DNA from: Siphonobacter curvatus
GTDB lineage: Bacteria; Bacteroidota; Bacteroidia; Cytophagales; Spirosomataceae
Direction: 5' to 3'
Length of the DNA stretch: 64,000 nt
Assembly (NCBI RefSeq): GCF_002943425.1
Contig: NZ_PTRA01000003.1
Span: forward strand, 62,001 to 126,000
Shown: positions 55,552-64,000 of the stretch, one piece after another
Numbering within the stretch: position 1 is the stretch's first letter
Layout: the number at the start of each line of letters is the position of its first letter
Position numbers and translations under genes: made by a program
The notes under the pieces: generated by a model
Database searches by the model: none
Told to the model about the DNA's origin: nothing
Seen by the model: the letters and a program-made list of their open reading frames with translations, nothing else

Positions 55552-56313
55552 ATGAAAAAGAAAGTCATACAAACCCTGATCCTACTCGTAACGGTACTTC
55601 CCCTGGTACAGGCTCAGGACATGGAAGGAATAGTGAATTACGAACGGAAAACGTACTGGACCAAGCTCATCGCCAAACTGCCTTTTTTGAGTCAGGAAGA
55701 AAAGGATCGGGCAAAGATGATGTGGGGGAACGACGACGAAGAGAAAACGAAACTAAAACTGGTCTTTACACCCGCTCAGAGTGTGTATACCTACGAAGGC
55801 GAACAGGGCGAAACCGATGATGGTCGCTGGTCGTGGCGGCAGGACGACTACCTGGTCCAACGGGATTTTGACAAGGAGACTATTACGGAATGGCATGAAA
55901 TGGGTGGCAAAACCTATGTGATTCAGGATTCACTCAAAATTCCCAAATGGAAAATACTCAATCAGCTGAAAGACGTTGCGGGCCACGTATGCATGAAAGC
56001 AGAGATGGAAGATCCCGCTAACCAGCAGAAAATCGTAGCCTGGTTTGCCGATGATTTGCCGGTATCAGCGGGCCCTGAACGTTTGTTTGGACTGCCGGGA
56101 GTCATTCTGGAACTAGATTATAATGATGGAGTCACGGTGGTAACGGCTACAAAAATTGACCTGAAGAAAGTAGAGCCGAAGCAACTAGCGTTACCGAAAA
56201 TGAAAGGAAAGAAGATCAATCTGGCCGAACGTGATCGGATTATCAAAGAGCACATTAAAGATAGTATCAAGGCTCAACGCAATCCGTATTGGGGAATTAA
56301 GCCTTGGAATTAG
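55552..56313 (+). CDS. GLPGLI family exported protein
   Basis: This 253-residue exported protein has a signal peptide (MKKKVIQTLILLVTVLPLVQ) and the family-defining motif in RLFGLPGVILELDYNDG. It starts with QDMEGIVNYERKTYW in the mature part and is rich in Lys, Glu and Trp. I chose ATG 55552 because the longer frame overlaps the receptor-like gene. Relatives are known to occur next to TonB-dependent receptors of this kind; the function of the family is not established. Confidence 0.87.
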   Translation: MKKKVIQTLILLVTVLPLVQAQDMEGIVNYERKTYWTKLIAKLPFLSQEEKDRAKMMWGNDDEEKTKLKLVFTPAQSVYTYEGEQGETDDGRWSWRQDDYLVQRDFDKETITEWHEMGGKTYVIQDSLKIPKWKILNQLKDVAGHVCMKAEMEDPANQQKIVAWFADDLPVSAGPERLFGLPGVILELDYNDGVTVVTATKIDLKKVEPKQLALPKMKGKKINLAERDRIIKEHIKDSIKAQRNPYWGIKPWN

Positions 56314-56375
56314 GAGAGTTGACTGTTTTTGAATTTACCGTTTTCAATAGATAAGTAATAACCAGGCGTTCACAT

Positions 56376-56410
56376 AAAAAGCCAGCCAGAATACATCTGG
56401 CTGGCTTTTT
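56376..56410. terminator. Strong bidirectional terminator
   Basis: A perfect 15-base stem AAAAAGCCAGCCAGA / TCTGGCTGGCTTTTT on a 5-base loop separates the GLPGLI gene (+) from the ferredoxin reductase gene (-). Confidence 0.93.
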
Positions 56411-56475
56411 AGTAATATGGAGATACTAGAGCAAAGGCTAGCAATTCACTGCAAACCCAAGACTGAAAACTTGAT

Positions 56476-57567
56476 TTATTCAATCTCCACTACAACCCCT
56501 TCCGTGAGCGGGTGGGCTACGCAGGTGAGTACGAAACCGGCGTCGATTTCCTGCGGGGAAAGGCCATCTTCTTCGTCCATGAGTACCTTGCCCGATTTGC
56601 AACGACCCATACAGGCCGTACACATCCCGGCCTGGCAGGAGTAGGGTAGATCAATGTCCATTTCCAGTCCTGCTTCCAGAATCGTCTGGTGAGGCTTCAC
56701 CTCCACTTTGTATTCAGCCCCTTCGTAGATAATGGTCACGCTACGGGTTTTGAGTTTACTATCGTCTTCCTCTTCCACGACTTCCCCGTGTGTATCTTTC
56801 GAGGGAGCAAAGCTTTCCTTGTGAACCTGATCTTTAGAGACTCCCAAAATAGATAAGGCATTCTGCACCTCTTCCATCATTCCATCGGGTCCGCAGATAT
56901 AGTATTCCGCCGAACGGGCGTTGACGCCGAATTCGTCCAATAAACGGATGGCGGCCTGTTGATTAATCCGACCCGTACGTTCGTCCCAGCTTTGAGGCTG
57001 GCTCAGTACGTGCACTACTTCCAGTCGATTGCCGTACTGGTCCTGTAACTGCGAAAGCTGATCGCGGAAGATGATCCCCGTTTCCGTGCGACTGCCGTAG
57101 AAAAGCGTGACTTTAGACTGAGGCTCACCGGGCAGGGCCGTTTTGATCATCGACATCAGCGGCGTTACGCCACTACCGGCTCCGAAAAAGACCAGATGGC
57201 GACCTTTGTTGGATTTGAAAAAGCTCAAACCACCCGTTTTCTGGGCTTGCGGCTCGTACACAAAATGGCCCATCGGCTCCATGACTTCGATGACATCACC
57301 CACTTTTACCTGATCGTTGAGGTAATTGGAGACCAGACCATTGGGCAGGCGTTTGACCGTAACCGCGATGGAAGCATCTTTAGTAGGCGAGCTGGACATG
57401 GAGTACGCCCGACGTAATTTTTTGCCTTCGACGGTGACGATCAATGTCAGAAACTGACCGGCTTTATACGGAATAGTGGCGTGGGGTGGGTGCCAGAAGT
57501 GAATCGTAACGGTATCCTCCGTTTCACGAACGACCTCCTTTACCGTTAAATGAAAATATTTGCTCAT
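56476..57567 (-). CDS. PaaE-like ferredoxin/flavodoxin reductase with 2Fe-2S domain
   Basis: This 363-residue oxidoreductase has an FAD-binding domain (RRAYSMSSSP), an NAD(P)-binding domain (LVFFGAGSGVTPLMSMI) and a C-terminal plant-type 2Fe-2S ferredoxin (SCQAGMCTACMGRC, then VLTCVAHP). The order matches PaaE/Hmp-like electron-transfer components of oxygenases. No oxygenase subunit is next to it. A perfect promoter box lies about 100 bases upstream. Confidence 0.92.
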   Translation of the reverse strand: MSKYFHLTVKEVVRETEDTVTIHFWHPPHATIPYKAGQFLTLIVTVEGKKLRRAYSMSSSPTKDASIAVTVKRLPNGLVSNYLNDQVKVGDVIEVMEPMGHFVYEPQAQKTGGLSFFKSNKGRHLVFFGAGSGVTPLMSMIKTALPGEPQSKVTLFYGSRTETGIIFRDQLSQLQDQYGNRLEVVHVLSQPQSWDERTGRINQQAAIRLLDEFGVNARSAEYYICGPDGMMEEVQNALSILGVSKDQVHKESFAPSKDTHGEVVEEEDDSKLKTRSVTIIYEGAEYKVEVKPHQTILEAGLEMDIDLPYSCQAGMCTACMGRCKSGKVLMDEEDGLSPQEIDAGFVLTCVAHPLTEGVVVEIE

Positions 57568-57668
57568 TGGGAATAATTAACCGTTGACAGTCAACACGAC
57601 TAAGGACGTTGACCATGTATGAAAATCAGAGAAGGCATCGGAATGAGTCTCTGCTGAAAAACGAAAAG

Positions 57669-57676
57669 CAAAGGTA
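57669..57676 (-). promoter_or_regulatory. Candidate -7 box for the PaaE-like reductase
   Basis: The minus strand reads TACCTTTG, a perfect TAnnTTTG match, about 102 bases before the start. A -33 box is not visible. Confidence 0.35.
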
Positions 57677-57738
57677 CAGTCGATCATGAAAAAACCTGTC
57701 CTTGTGAGACAGGTTAACCCTAGAAAGTACGTTTGCAA

Positions 57739-57948
57739 TTATTTATAACTGGGACAGCCGCAGCCTTTGTCTTTTTTCCGGAACAAACCCCACATGAAAC
57801 CTTTCTTTTTGCGATACGAACGTCGCTTACGAGCGTGGGCCTGTTCGGTTTGTACCGTGGTGCCCGAGGAAGGGCTTGAAGAGGAAGCGGAGGCGTACTC
57901 AGGCAACACCATGGCTCCAATCAGTAACGTGAATATCAGCTTTTTCAT
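57739..57948 (-). CDS. Small basic exported protein, 69 residues
   Basis: This short gene encodes a signal peptide (MKKLIFTLLIGAMVLPEYAS, cut near SAS) and a small mature part that is Ser/Thr-rich, then strongly basic (ARKRRSYRKKKGFMWGLFRK), and ends KGCGCPSYK with a Cys-Gly-Cys pair. I recall similar short proteins in Cytophagales genomes but know no function. It stands alone between the reductase and hydrolase genes. A minus-strand TACTTTG box lies upstream. Confidence 0.68.
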   Translation of the reverse strand: MKKLIFTLLIGAMVLPEYASASSSSPSSGTTVQTEQAHARKRRSYRKKKGFMWGLFRKKDKGCGCPSYK

Positions 57949-58121
57949 CGGATCATGTAGTTTACAGGATAGTAACGCAAAGTACGGACGGTTTAGTTTT
58001 CAGTTAGCAGTTTTCTATTTTCAGAAGTCAGCCTCACGTTGAGCTTATCACTTCGTGGGCCGTCGTGCCTGGGTATCTTCGGGTCAAAAATACTGAACAC
58101 TGAAAACAGCAAACCGAAAGC

Positions 58122-59003
58122 TTACAGCAGTTTCTTCTTCAGATATTCCGACGAATGCTGAAAGGCATCTTTCGTAGCGGCTTCGTCGTAGATTGGGTTA
58201 CTGGGATTGGCGAAGGCGTGGTCGGCATCGTACATCTTTACCTCAATTTTTTTACCGGCCATTTTCATGTTTTTCTCAAACTGTTCCACTACGGTCGGAG
58301 GAATGCCTTTGTCTTTCTTGCCAAAGAAACCAATCACGTCCGTTTTTAGCGTTTTCAGTTTATCAATATCCTGTTCCGGACGGCCGTAGTACATCACGCA
58401 ACCCACCGCCTGCGAACCTTCCAGCAGGGCGGACTTCAGGGAAAGCATGCCACCAAAGCACCAGCCAATCGACGCAAATTCAGCTTTGGGTCCACCGTAG
58501 TTAATGCCCGCTTTCATGATCGATTCCAAACGCTCGGGTTTCGCCTGACTCATGTATTTTCCGGCGTCTTCGCGGGTGGTAGCTACATTGCCGTCGTACA
58601 TATCCAGAGCCAGTACGTTTACCTTGCCGTCGAGCTCATTGTAGTACTTTTCAGCTTCCTGCTTTACGTAATCGTTCAGGCCCCACCATTCCTGATAGAC
58701 CAGCAAGTATTTGTTCGAGGGGTTTTTAGCCTTGATGAAAAAGCCGTTTGCCGCTTTTCCGTCGGGAGCATCCATCTTGATCATTTCGCCACCGGCCTTA
58801 CTAACGAAGGTGAAAGGCAGGGGTTCTACGTGCATGGCTTGAAACTCTTTGGTAGAGGCCATCAACTGCATGGGATCGGGAGCCAGACCTTTGGCCTGAT
58901 CCTTCGTTTCGTGACAGGCTGCGGTAGCTTCTTCACAGCAGCTTTGACCGTAAGTCAGCGTTCCGCTGATAAGCAAACTAAGAGCAAGGAGTATTTTTTT
59001 CAT
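58122..59003 (-). CDS. Dienelactone hydrolase family protein, exported
   Basis: This 293-residue alpha/beta-hydrolase has a signal peptide (MKKILLALSLLISGTLTYGQ). The catalytic triad is Cys182 (IGWCFGG), Asp231 (FGKKDKGIP) and His262 (YDADHAF), and Glu105 in VYQEWWGLN matches the family. The N-terminal mature part has a cysteine cluster (SCCEEATAAC). I chose ATG 59003 because the longer frame lacks family sequence. The substrate is unknown; the periplasmic location is inferred. Confidence 0.9.
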   Translation of the reverse strand: MKKILLALSLLISGTLTYGQSCCEEATAACHETKDQAKGLAPDPMQLMASTKEFQAMHVEPLPFTFVSKAGGEMIKMDAPDGKAANGFFIKAKNPSNKYLLVYQEWWGLNDYVKQEAEKYYNELDGKVNVLALDMYDGNVATTREDAGKYMSQAKPERLESIMKAGINYGGPKAEFASIGWCFGGMLSLKSALLEGSQAVGCVMYYGRPEQDIDKLKTLKTDVIGFFGKKDKGIPPTVVEQFEKNMKMAGKKIEVKMYDADHAFANPSNPIYDEAATKDAFQHSSEYLKKKLL

Positions 59004-59087
59004 AACATTCGGGATTTGAATCGGGTGAACACGGTAGTTAAGGTAAAAACAAGCCTGCGAAAAAGATGTTTCAACCGATAAAAAGTT

Positions 59088-59119
59088 AAAGCCACGCAGA
59101 AAATTTTCTACGTGGCTTT
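59088..59119. terminator. Terminator after the metallophosphoesterase gene
   Basis: AAAGCCACGCAGAAAA pairs with TTTTCTACGTGGCTTT (one mismatch) with T-tracts on both strands. It lies 62 bases after the stop at 59181. Confidence 0.82.
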
Positions 59120-59180
59120 TTGAGATCCTGTTAAGGAGGAATGGAAGATTCAAAGAACGAACAACGAGGAACTCCGTTTT

Positions 59181-60491
59181 CTATCCTTTCTTCAATTCAA
59201 AAATCGTAATCTCCGGGGGCATCCCTACGCGTCCGGGGTAGCCAATATAGCCATAGCCCCGATTTACGTATAATTTCTGATCGCCTTGTTCGTAGAGACC
59301 CGCCCACTGTTTGTAGCGGTACTGAACCGGGCTCCAGCGGAAGTACTTGGTTTCGACACCAAACTGCATTCCGTGCGTATGGCCGGCAAACTGTACATCA
59401 ATATCCGGGAACAGCGGACGAACCTGGGCATCCCAGTGACTCGGATCGTGAGAGAGCAGTAATTTCACCGGAGCTTCTTCCGTTCCGGCGGCCGCCTTTT
59501 TCAGATTTCCGTATTGAGCAAAGCCGCCTGTACCCCAGTTCTGAATCCCGATGATGGCCAGTTTTTCACCACCCATTTCCAGGAAACGGTGTTCATCGAG
59601 TAACAGATCGTATCCCATTTCGCGGTGTACCCGTTCGAGATCCAGTAGGTTCTGCCGTTTTTCCTGGGCACTGTTCCAGGCTGCGTAGTCACCGTAATCG
59701 TGGTTACCCAGGGTTGAGAAAACGCCCAGCGGAGCTTTCACTTTATCGAATACATCTTTATAGTCTTTTACCTCGATAGCCCGGTCGTTCACTAAATCAC
59801 CGGTAAAAAAGACCATATCGGGTTTTTCGCGAAGTAGCATTTCAATACCGCCTTTCACCGCCGTTTTATTAAAGAAGCTACCCGAGTGGATATCCGAAAT
59901 CTGGGCGATCCGTAAGCCATCAAATTGCTTGGGCAGATTTTTCAGTACCAGCGGTACGCGGCGAATGCGGTAATCATGGGCTCCTGATACAATGCCATAC
60001 GTAAAAGCGATGGCGGGAACCGCGGAAGCGACCAGAGCGGATTTTGCCAGAAACTCTGAACGTGAAATAGTATCCGGATTGCGTAGTTGGGCCGTCGGAG
60101 CAGGTGCGGCAGCATCCGGGGCATTCGCAACAATGGGCGTATCGACCGTAGACGAAGAGTTAAAATGGGAAATGACCCAGCGGAAGGCCCGACTGAGATC
60201 GTCAAGCAACAGAAAGGGTACCATGAAGATCTTACCCAGGTAACCAATCAAAATATAACTAAACAGAAACCCTCGTAGAATTTTAAACCGTCCCCAGAAA
60301 TCGCTGCCCAGCGTAGCGGAGAGAGCAAACATGAGTAAGGCAACCACAGGGAAACTCCAGTACAGCAGTCGGGCAAAGCGTTGCCAGCCCGGTGAAGCCT
60401 GCTGGGTAGCGGCCTTCACCGCCTGGAAACCGTACCAGTCTACCACCAGGAGGACGGCAAGGGTTATGATCAAAGTGAGACTTCTATTCAT
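59181..60491 (-). CDS. Membrane-anchored metallophosphoesterase
   Basis: This 436-residue protein has three or four N-terminal membrane segments (about 5-25, 45-65, 75-105), a linker with a twin-arginine-like or signal-anchor hydrophobic stretch (FLAKSALVASAVPAIAFTYG), and a metallophosphatase domain with RIAQISDIHSG, FFTGDLVNDR, LGNHDYGDY, LLSHDPSHW and FAGHTHGMQFG. It resembles the YkuE/YpbG-type phosphoesterases. I chose ATG 60491 (MNRSLTLII), as the longer frame has no membrane character. The substrate is unknown. Confidence 0.88.
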   Translation of the reverse strand: MNRSLTLIITLAVLLVVDWYGFQAVKAATQQASPGWQRFARLLYWSFPVVALLMFALSATLGSDFWGRFKILRGFLFSYILIGYLGKIFMVPFLLLDDLSRAFRWVISHFNSSSTVDTPIVANAPDAAAPAPTAQLRNPDTISRSEFLAKSALVASAVPAIAFTYGIVSGAHDYRIRRVPLVLKNLPKQFDGLRIAQISDIHSGSFFNKTAVKGGIEMLLREKPDMVFFTGDLVNDRAIEVKDYKDVFDKVKAPLGVFSTLGNHDYGDYAAWNSAQEKRQNLLDLERVHREMGYDLLLDEHRFLEMGGEKLAIIGIQNWGTGGFAQYGNLKKAAAGTEEAPVKLLLSHDPSHWDAQVRPLFPDIDVQFAGHTHGMQFGVETKYFRWSPVQYRYKQWAGLYEQGDQKLYVNRGYGYIGYPGRVGMPPEITIFELKKG

Positions 60492-60636
60492 GAGGGAAGC
60501 GTTAAAACCAAGTTCTGAGGATTGAAACAAGCGTACCAGCGGAGATAGTTCAAATCGGGCTAGTTTTGGGATGAATGGTGAATCCTGAGACTGAAGGGTT
60601 TTAAGCGAGTGTGCTTCAACCAGCTGTAACAAAAAA

Positions 60637-60665
60637 GAGCTAAACCTTACGAAAAAGTTTAGCTC
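60637..60665 (-). terminator. Terminator after adhP
   Basis: GAGCTAAAC / GTTTAGCTC (9 bases, perfect) is followed on the minus strand by TTTTTTGTTAC. It lies 34 bases after the adhP stop. Confidence 0.8.
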
Positions 60666-60698
60666 CTTGGCAGGTAGCGTACGCTGATAAACCTAAAC

Positions 60699-61718
60699 TT
60701 AGGCCGAAGCGATTTCCATTACCATACGGCCTTCAATCGCTCCTTTTTTCATTTGATCGAATACGTCGTTAATGGATTCCAAAGGGGTAGTATGCACGGT
60801 CGCCCGTACTTTTCCTTCGACGGCAAACTCGATGGCTTCCTGGAGATCTTTACGCGTACCGACGATAGAACCGCGAACGGTAATACGTTTCAAAACGGTT
60901 TCAAAAATGGGTAAATCAAAGCTTCCGGGAGGTAAACCGTTTAATGCGATGGTACCTTTTCTGCGAAGGGCTGCGATGCCCTGCCGAAAGGCGATGGGCG
61001 AAACCGCCGTAACTAGTACGCCGTGCATGCCGCCCGCTTCCTTTTGCAGGTATTCGCCCGGATCCTGCGTTTTCGCATTGACTACTAAGTCGGCTCCCAG
61101 TCGTTTCGCTAACTCTAATTTATCGTCCGCTACGTCAATAGCCGCGACGTGCATACCCATGGCTTTCGCGTATTGCACGGCTACGTGGCCCAGACCTCCA
61201 ATTCCCGAAATAGCCACCCACTCACCCGGTTTGGTTTCGGTTTCTTTTAGCCCTTTGTACACGGTTACGCCGGCACAAAGAATAGGAGCCATCTCAATAA
61301 AGTTGACGTTCGAGGGGAGCTTCCCTACGTATCGGGCATCGGCAATGACGTATTCGGCGTAGCCACCGTCTACACTATAGCCGCCGTTTTGCTGACGCTC
61401 GCAAAGCGTTTCCCAGCCAGTAATGCAATGATCACAGCAACCACAGGCACTATAGAGCCAGGGTACGCCAACGGCATCACCTTCTTTAACGTTGGTAACA
61501 TCCGGCCCTAAGGCTACGACATAACCGACCCCTTCATGTCCAGGAATGAGCGGTAGCTTGGGTTTCACCGGCCAGTCGCCATCTGCGGCGTGCAAATCAG
61601 TGTGACAAACGCCACTAGCGATTACTTTAACTAAGATTTCGTTACGACCGGGTCGGCGAACCGGCATTTCTTCAATGGATAGGGGTTTCCCGAATTCACG
61701 GACAACCGCCGCTTTCAT
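60699..61718 (-). CDS. adhP: Zinc-dependent alcohol dehydrogenase (AdhP-like)
   Basis: This 339-residue enzyme interconverts alcohols and aldehydes with NAD. Catalytic zinc ligands are C38 ([12 protein letters not shown]) and H61-E62 (IPGHEGVG); the structural zinc loop is SACGCCDHC with C106. NAD binding uses [17 protein letters not shown], followed by ASP-type [10 protein letters not shown] chose ATG 61718 ([10 protein letters not shown]), as in family members; an upstream ATG at 61733 adds five residues. The gene is monocistronic. Confidence 0.93.
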   Translation of the reverse strand: MKAAVVREFGKPLSIEEMPVRRPGRNEILVKVIASGVCHTDLHAADGDWPVKPKLPLIPGHEGVGYVVALGPDVTNVKEGDAVGVPWLYSACGCCDHCITGWETLCERQQNGGYSVDGGYAEYVIADARYVGKLPSNVNFIEMAPILCAGVTVYKGLKETETKPGEWVAISGIGGLGHVAVQYAKAMGMHVAAIDVADDKLELAKRLGADLVVNAKTQDPGEYLQKEAGGMHGVLVTAVSPIAFRQGIAALRRKGTIALNGLPPGSFDLPIFETVLKRITVRGSIVGTRKDLQEAIEFAVEGKVRATVHTTPLESINDVFDQMKKGAIEGRMVMEIASA

Positions 61719-61989
61719 AGTAAGGGGTAACATAGAAAACGTGTTTAGATAGATGAAAGAATACGAGTGAACGAAAGGATCGATCGTTCTTCAAAGGAAA
61801 AGCATAAGCTCTACTCCTTACATCTTCAATCCTATCATAAAAACGAACGATTCTATCAAGGTGAAGCGTGATCCCGCACGATTGGGGAAAGGCCTTCTTA
61901 TGGTGCTACGATTTTTAAAGGGCAATAGGCAGGCCCTATTCTTTTGGAGGAAACTCTTGCCGTACTTTGCAGCTTAATCAGATTCACGC

Positions 61990-63009
61990 GTGGAAAAGTT
62001 AATACCGACTCCTGGAAAAGCGACGCTATCCGACGTTCAGGAAACGTTTCAGAAGTACCTGCAACGAATCGAGCAGCTACGGCAGGACCTCCAGAATTAC
62101 GAAAGCTGGGAGGCAATGGCCCGTGAACGGGTGAAGCAGGAAATTCTACCGCTGGAAGAAGCCGTCGTAGACGCTCACGTCCGCCGGGTGCATCTTTTCA
62201 ACGATGCCTATCATTCCAAAGCCTTCAAAAAAGCGGAGAAAGGAGCTTTACAAGCGTTTATTATTCAGGAATCGGCGGTACTCATCCGGCGGTTTGGGCG
62301 GGAAGACCTGCGGGCCATCTACCATGAGCATACGGGCCAGGAAACCAAAGCCGAGAAGGACCGTCTCGAAGAATTAAAAGAGCTATTTTCTCAGCAGTAC
62401 GGTATTAGTTTTGAAGGGGTTCGCCTCACGACTGAACAGGAATTAAGGGCTTACGTGGCCGAGCAACTGGCGAAACAGCAAGCCCGACAAGAGGAGAAAC
62501 GACAGAAACGGGCGGAGAAAAAGGAAAAACGAAAGCAGAAAAAGGCGGTACAATTACCCGAAGTTGTACCGACTGAACTTATACCGCTGCGTAAACTATA
62601 CATGAATCTGGTGAAACGCCTGCATCCGGATCGCGAGCGGGACGAAGGCCAGCGGGAGCATAAAACCCGGCTGATGCAGGAGCTTACGGAAGCCTATCAG
62701 CAGGGCAACTGGTTTGCTTTGCTGAAATTGCAGAGTGAACAAACCGAGGCTAGTGTGACGGACGATTTTCAGGAAATGGCCGCCTACAATCAGGCTTTGA
62801 AGAAGCAGGCTGATCAGTTACAAAGTCAATTGAACGAAGTACGTAAGAGTGATTTTCAGGCCCGCTTTGTGGCAGAGCCCCGACAGATGGATGCCAAGTT
62901 TGCTCAGGAAATTAAACGTCTGAAGGCTACTGTTGAGCAATTACAGGAGGAATTAAAACGCAGCCGAAATCCAGCGCATTTGAAAGATCTGATTCGCAAT
63001 TATGTATAG
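61990..63009 (+). CDS. Coiled-coil protein with a central J-domain
   Basis: This 339-residue soluble protein starts with GTG at 61990. A helical N-terminus leads to a very basic Lys/Arg/Gln-rich linker (about 160-187), then a J-domain-like segment with HPD at 212-214 (KLYMNLVKRLHPDRERDEG) and TEAYQQGNWFALLKL, and a C-terminal coiled coil (about 285-330). It probably works with a DnaK-type chaperone. A TACTTTG box with TTTG 16 bases upstream lies about 20 bases before the start. It is not a standard DnaJ or CbpA: no Gly/Phe region or zinc finger is present. Confidence 0.78.
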   Translation: MEKLIPTPGKATLSDVQETFQKYLQRIEQLRQDLQNYESWEAMARERVKQEILPLEEAVVDAHVRRVHLFNDAYHSKAFKKAEKGALQAFIIQESAVLIRRFGREDLRAIYHEHTGQETKAEKDRLEELKELFSQQYGISFEGVRLTTEQELRAYVAEQLAKQQARQEEKRQKRAEKKEKRKQKKAVQLPEVVPTELIPLRKLYMNLVKRLHPDRERDEGQREHKTRLMQELTEAYQQGNWFALLKLQSEQTEASVTDDFQEMAAYNQALKKQADQLQSQLNEVRKSDFQARFVAEPRQMDAKFAQEIKRLKATVEQLQEELKRSRNPAHLKDLIRNYV

Positions 63010-63015
63010 AAAGAC

Positions 63016-63047
63016 AAAAGGCCGGGATCAAGCGATTCCGGCCTTTT
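63016..63047. terminator. Terminator between J-domain gene and RNase gene
   Basis: AAAAGGCCGGGATC / GATTCCGGCCTTTT (one G-T pair) on the loop AAGC, with T's beyond, separates convergent genes. Confidence 0.9.
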
Positions 63048-63059
63048 GTTTCTATGCAT

Positions 63060-64000
63060 TTATCCGTGTACCTCAATCGGCTCACCGGATTTATTGTAAA
63101 AATGAAATTCGGTTACTCCCAGCGAACTGTCCTGTACCAAATTTACCCAGGTTCGGTATTTCAGCCACCACTTCATTCGGCGAGACGGAAAACCGCTCAT
63201 AAAGTATGAATAAAGGTAGGGGTGGAGCATGATCCGTAGCCCTTTTTCATTTTGCTTACTGAGTATGTAATCCAGATTTTGTTCAACAATGTCTGAGACT
63301 GCAATACTCGCCGTAATCTTTCCCGTTCCACCGCAGGTTGGACAAACTTCCTGAGTCTGAATGTTGAGCTCGGGCCGTACCCGTTGCCGGGTAATCTGCA
63401 TAAGACCAAATTTAGTGAGGGGCAGAATGGTGAATTTCGAACGATCGAGCTTCATTTCCTCCCGCATCACGTCGTAAATCTGCTTCTTATTCTCGGGCTT
63501 TTTCATGTCAATAAAATCAATGACGATGATGCCACCCATATCCCGAAGCCGCAACTGACGGGCAATTTCTTTGGCTGCTTCAATGTTTACATTGACCGCC
63601 GTATCTTCCTGGCTTTCTTCCTGATTGGATTTATTACCAGAGTTTACATCAATGACGTGTAAGGCTTCCGTATGGTCGATGATCAGATAGCCGCCGCCCG
63701 GTAAACTTACCGAACGCCCGAAAAGCATTTTAAGCTGCTTTTCAATGCCGAAATGTTCGAATACCTTGTTTTTCCCTTGATGGAATTTAACAATATTCTG
63801 TTTTTCGGGAGCAATCTGGGTAACATACGAACGAACCTCTTCGTACATATCCTTATTGTCGAGCGTAATACTGTCGAAGTTATCGTTCAGCATATCCCGC
63901 ATAATCGACGTAGCCCGGCTCATCTCACCGATGATTTTATCACGAGGCTTAGCATCCCGGAGGGCTTTCATCCCCGCATCCCACTTGGCCAAGAGGCTTC
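63060..64000 (-). CDS. rng: Ribonuclease E/G family protein, 5' end outside window
   Basis: This is the C-terminal part (over 310 residues) of an RNase E/G-type endoribonuclease that processes rRNA and mRNA. Catalytic Asp residues are in LHVIDVNSGNKS and GIIVIDFIDM, and the zinc-link motif is CPTCGGTGKI. The frame is open past base 64000, so the start lies to the right of the window. The C-terminal tail (after the zinc link) is short, favouring RNase G over the long RNase E form. Confidence 0.92.
   Translation of the reverse strand, partial: SLLAKWDAGMKALRDAKPRDKIIGEMSRATSIMRDMLNDNFDSITLDNKDMYEEVRSYVTQIAPEKQNIVKFHQGKNKVFEHFGIEKQLKMLFGRSVSLPGGGYLIIDHTEALHVIDVNSGNKSNQEESQEDTAVNVNIEAAKEIARQLRLRDMGGIIVIDFIDMKKPENKKQIYDVMREEMKLDRSKFTILPLTKFGLMQITRQRVRPELNIQTQEVCPTCGGTGKITASIAVSDIVEQNLDYILSKQNEKGLRIMLHPYLYSYFMSGFPSRRMKWWLKYRTWVNLVQDSSLGVTEFHFYNKSGEPIEVHG

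Overview
The window is typical of a Bacteroidota chromosome from the Cytophagales, probably a Spirosomataceae-like bacterium; I cannot name the genus. Support comes from GldG, a type IX secretion sorting domain, a GLPGLI-family protein, a SusC-like beta-barrel, promoter-like TAnnTTTG boxes and no consistent Shine-Dalgarno sequences. Most of the sequence is about 50% G+C and densely coded. I see no rRNA, tRNA, CRISPR array, insertion sequence or prophage.

Bases 1-17171 are an exopolysaccharide/capsule region. A minus-strand run reads from 8348 down to 845: single-domain response regulator, receiver-fused priming sugar transferase, half-length TolC-like protein, Wzz/tyrosine-kinase-like co-polymerase, membrane glycosyltransferase, an easily missed 50-residue membrane protein and a Wzy/WaaL-like polymerase or ligase. 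A second minus-strand run (17171 down to 10255) holds a Wzi-like outer-membrane protein, a Wzx flippase, an acyltransferase, two tandemly duplicated glycosyltransferases and a hexapeptide acetyltransferase. A glycosyltransferase on the plus strand (9035-10258) and one truncated at the left edge (1-843) complete the set. No Wza-type export protein is visible.

Bases 17274-33400 are mostly housekeeping and sugar metabolism: upp, free methionine sulfoxide reductase, a LacI regulator divergent from galK-galT with a LacI-type palindrome between them, gmk, an ECF sigma factor and small zinc-finger protein, pruA, mazG, a candidate structured RNA, a GH20 hexosaminidase lipoprotein, accD and fbaA.

Bases 33400-46880 hold RidA, a Crp/Fnr regulator coupled to an AlkD-like DNA repair protein, an FMN reductase, a sigma / HEAT-repeat anti-sigma / exported-protein trio, gldG without gldF, then gpmI, a low-molecular-weight phosphatase, an FtsB/DivIC-like protein, eno, udk and a PBP4-like peptidase. 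Two intergenic gaps carry multi-hairpin elements that share loop sequences but differ in their stems.

Bases 46997-64000 hold a type IX-secreted metalloprotease, a RecQ helicase, an AT-rich outer-membrane barrel gene, a TonB-receptor-like/GLPGLI pair, a PaaE-like ferredoxin reductase, a small basic exported protein, a dienelactone hydrolase, a membrane metallophosphoesterase, adhP, a J-domain coiled-coil protein and an RNase E/G gene cut by the right edge. Strong hairpin terminators close most transcription units.
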